Assembly: GCA_001314705.1 (NCBI GenBank)
Contig: LJSU01000010.1
Coordinates: 62,001-126,000 of the forward strand
Length of the DNA stretch: 64,000 nucleotides
From: Rhodobacteraceae bacterium HLUCCO07
GTDB taxonomy: Bacteria; Pseudomonadota; Alphaproteobacteria; Rhodobacterales; Rhodobacteraceae
Reading direction: 5' to 3'
The first letter of the stretch is position 1, and each line of letters begins with the position of its first letter. The notes below the pieces were generated by a model. The model was not told the origin of the DNA and made no database searches. It saw nothing but the letters and a program-made list of their open reading frames with translations. Both the position numbers and the translations under genes were made by a program. Positions 62,982-64,000 of the stretch are shown piece by piece.

Positions 62982-63683
62982 CTACATCGCCCGGGTCACG
63001 CCGCCATCCACGCGCAAGCTCTGCCCGGTGATATAGCTGCTGTCGTCCGTCAGCAGGAACGCTGCCGCCTTGGCCTGTTCCTCGGCCCGCGCCAATCTGC
63101 CCAGCGCCGACATGTCGGCATATTTCTGCGGCAGATCGAGGCTGTCGGTAAAGCCCGGCAAGAGGCAATTCATACGGATATTCGCAGGCCCGTAACGATC
63201 CGAGTAAAGCTTGGCAAAGCTCGACACGCCCACGCGGTACACGCTCGAGGTCGGAAAGATCAGCGATGGCTCGAAGGCCGAAAAGGTAGTGATGTTCACG
63301 ATCGACCCGCCGCCCTGCGCCTCCATCACCGGAGTGAGCAACTTGGCCATCCGGATCACCGGCTTGAGGACCATCTCATGCGCCCGGTCCCAGTCCTCCT
63401 CGGCAATCTCCAGCAAATCGCCCTTGGGCGGCCCGCCCACATGGATCAAACAGGCATCGATCCGGCCAAGGCTCTGCATCGCGAGATCGAAGATTGCCTG
63501 CGTATCCTCGGCATTTTCGGCCCTGCCGCGATGTGCAACACCGCCGAGTTCCTCGGCCAACCTCTCGCAGCTTTCCGATGGCGACATCAGCGCAAGGCGA
63601 TAGCCCCGGCTATGCATCTCGCGCGCGGTGGCGGCCCCCATGCCGCGTCCACCGCCGATGACCAGGCAGGTTTTCTCGCTCAC
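62982..63683 (-). CDS. Short-chain dehydrogenase/reductase (atypical active site)
   Basis: 233 residues from GTG 63683 with an AGGAGG site. Cofactor loop is GGGRGMGAATAREM; IVNITTF, SSVYRVGVSSFAKLY and NIRMNCLLPGFTDS follow. In classical SDRs the catalytic Tyr is followed at +4 by Lys; here the segment is Tyr-Arg-Val-Gly-Val, so that Lys is missing. It may use another Lys five residues later, or have a different activity. It is followed by the TPP-enzyme gene at 137 nt on the same strand. Confidence 0.85.
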   Translation of the reverse strand: MSEKTCLVIGGGRGMGAATAREMHSRGYRLALMSPSESCERLAEELGGVAHRGRAENAEDTQAIFDLAMQSLGRIDACLIHVGGPPKGDLLEIAEEDWDRAHEMVLKPVIRMAKLLTPVMEAQGGGSIVNITTFSAFEPSLIFPTSSVYRVGVSSFAKLYSDRYGPANIRMNCLLPGFTDSLDLPQKYADMSALGRLARAEEQAKAAAFLLTDDSSYITGQSLRVDGGVTRAM

Positions 63684-63837
63684 GTCTCGTTCCTCCTGTT
63701 GCCCTGTTCGCCCACGTCCATGCCGAAACACTTCGGCACCACCATCAAGGCCAACAGGCTCGGACCCGAAACCACCCGAACCGTGGCACTCTGGCCCTTG
63801 TCAATTTCCCATTGCCGGAGCACCTCTCTGGGCGTCG

Positions 63838-63913
63838 GGATCGTAGCTCAGCTTGGAGAGCGCGTCGTTCGCAATGACAATGCCAGGGGTTCGATCCCTC
63901 CTGCCTCCACCAC
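63838..63913 (+). tRNA. tRNA-Ala(CGC)-like gene, mismatched stems, possible pseudogene
   Basis: 76 nt that folds by position into a cloverleaf: acceptor GGGATCG, D arm GCTC-AGCTTGGA-GAGC, anticodon loop TTCGCAA with CGC at 63871-63873, T loop TTCGATC and encoded CCA at 63911-63913. The G3-U70 pair that marks alanine tRNAs is kept. However pairs 4:69, 5:68, 27:43 and 49:65 are mismatched and 7:66, 31:39 and 51:63 are G-U. It is either a decaying copy or a weak working tRNA; Ala GCG codons could be read by another tRNA. Confidence 0.6.
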
Positions 63914-63946
63914 CATCTTCCGTCACGCCACATCCGTACTTCGGGT

Positions 63947-64000
63947 CACTCCGCTTCCGTCACCGTCAACCCAAGCGACCGCCAGGATTGCATGCCACCG
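63947..64000 (-). CDS. C-terminus of a probable rhodanese-like sulfurtransferase (partial)
   Basis: Only the last 17 codons are inside the window: [17 protein letters not shown] then stop. The pattern Gly-Gly-Met-x-x-Trp-x-x-x-Gly-Leu-x-Val is the usual end of rhodanese domains. The rest lies beyond the right edge. Family call is by this short motif only. Confidence 0.5.

Noticed and set aside
63628-63846. 72-codon + strand frame before the tRNA-like gene
   Set aside because: It runs opposite the SDR start and ends inside the tRNA-like sequence. Composition is Pro/Ser/Arg low complexity.
1-64000. CRISPR arrays, insertion sequences, prophage, rRNA genes
   Set aside because: I saw no regularly spaced repeats of CRISPR type, no transposase or integrase motifs, no phage structural genes and no rRNA sequence in the window.

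Overview
The window is a high-GC, gene-dense chromosomal segment from an alphaproteobacterium of the family Rhodobacteraceae (Roseobacter-like). The evidence is the aa3 cytochrome oxidase order (coxB, ctaB, small membrane protein, ctaG, coxC, SURF1, thrC), the tad pilus layout, the lysA / small lipoprotein / argH group flanked by a DUF4175 gene, an FnrL-type box, and a 206-residue S4 gene with a GTG start. I see no rRNA operon, CRISPR array, prophage or insertion sequence. The only RNA gene is a mismatched tRNA-Ala(CGC)-like sequence near the right edge.

Layout. 1-4467 (-): DUF4175 protein (runs off the left edge), lysA, a 52-residue lipoprotein, argH. 4498-6875 (+): a TlpA-like thioredoxin, then mtnP and apt (methylthioadenosine and adenine salvage). 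6904-8328 (-): tldD. 8525-16123 (+): cytochrome oxidase subunits and assembly factors, running into thrC, an M16 protease and a GNAT acetyltransferase. 16199-19797 (+): exported metallo-hydrolase, FAD-linked oxidase, dprA. 19761-20231 (-): exported protein of unknown function. 20378-27568 (+): topA, L,D-transpeptidase, and 3-oxoacid CoA-transferase subunits A and B separated by a small helical protein, a GSCFA protein and an SGNH-like protein. 27616-28458 (-): lytic transglycosylase.

28821-41644 (+) is a Flp/tad pilus locus: two pilin-like genes, cpaB, cpaC, an OmpA lipoprotein, cpaE, cpaF, tadB, tadC, two TPR lipoproteins, a prepilin peptidase and an AAA ATPase. The products would mature and export Flp-type pilins through an outer-membrane secretin, powered by CpaF. 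41915-45024 (+): Lhr-like helicase and PdeM phosphoesterase. 45068-53935 (-): a membrane LytTR regulator, folD, fhs, a MOSC protein, a MotB-like protein with a very long coiled coil, its MotA/ExbB-like partner, and a ChaC-like cyclotransferase. 54003-54995 (+): DUF2125. 55365-63683 (-): extensin-like protein, tyrA-type dehydrogenase, hisC, rpsD, a Hint-domain protein, an LpxR-like outer-membrane protein, a TPP enzyme and an SDR. The right edge holds the tRNA-like sequence and the C-terminus of a probable rhodanese.

The most unusual items are: (i) the envelope motor pair at 49476-53318; (ii) three intergenic elements, each with three 11-nt phased units followed by TCACCCCCC and GTTAAC at near-constant spacing; (iii) the tRNA-Ala-like gene with stem mismatches but a kept G3-U70; (iv) pilins with Asp-Trp where Flp pilins have Glu-Tyr; (v) the split CoA-transferase operon; (vi) an intergenic repeat family built on GAGTATTT...CAAGA.
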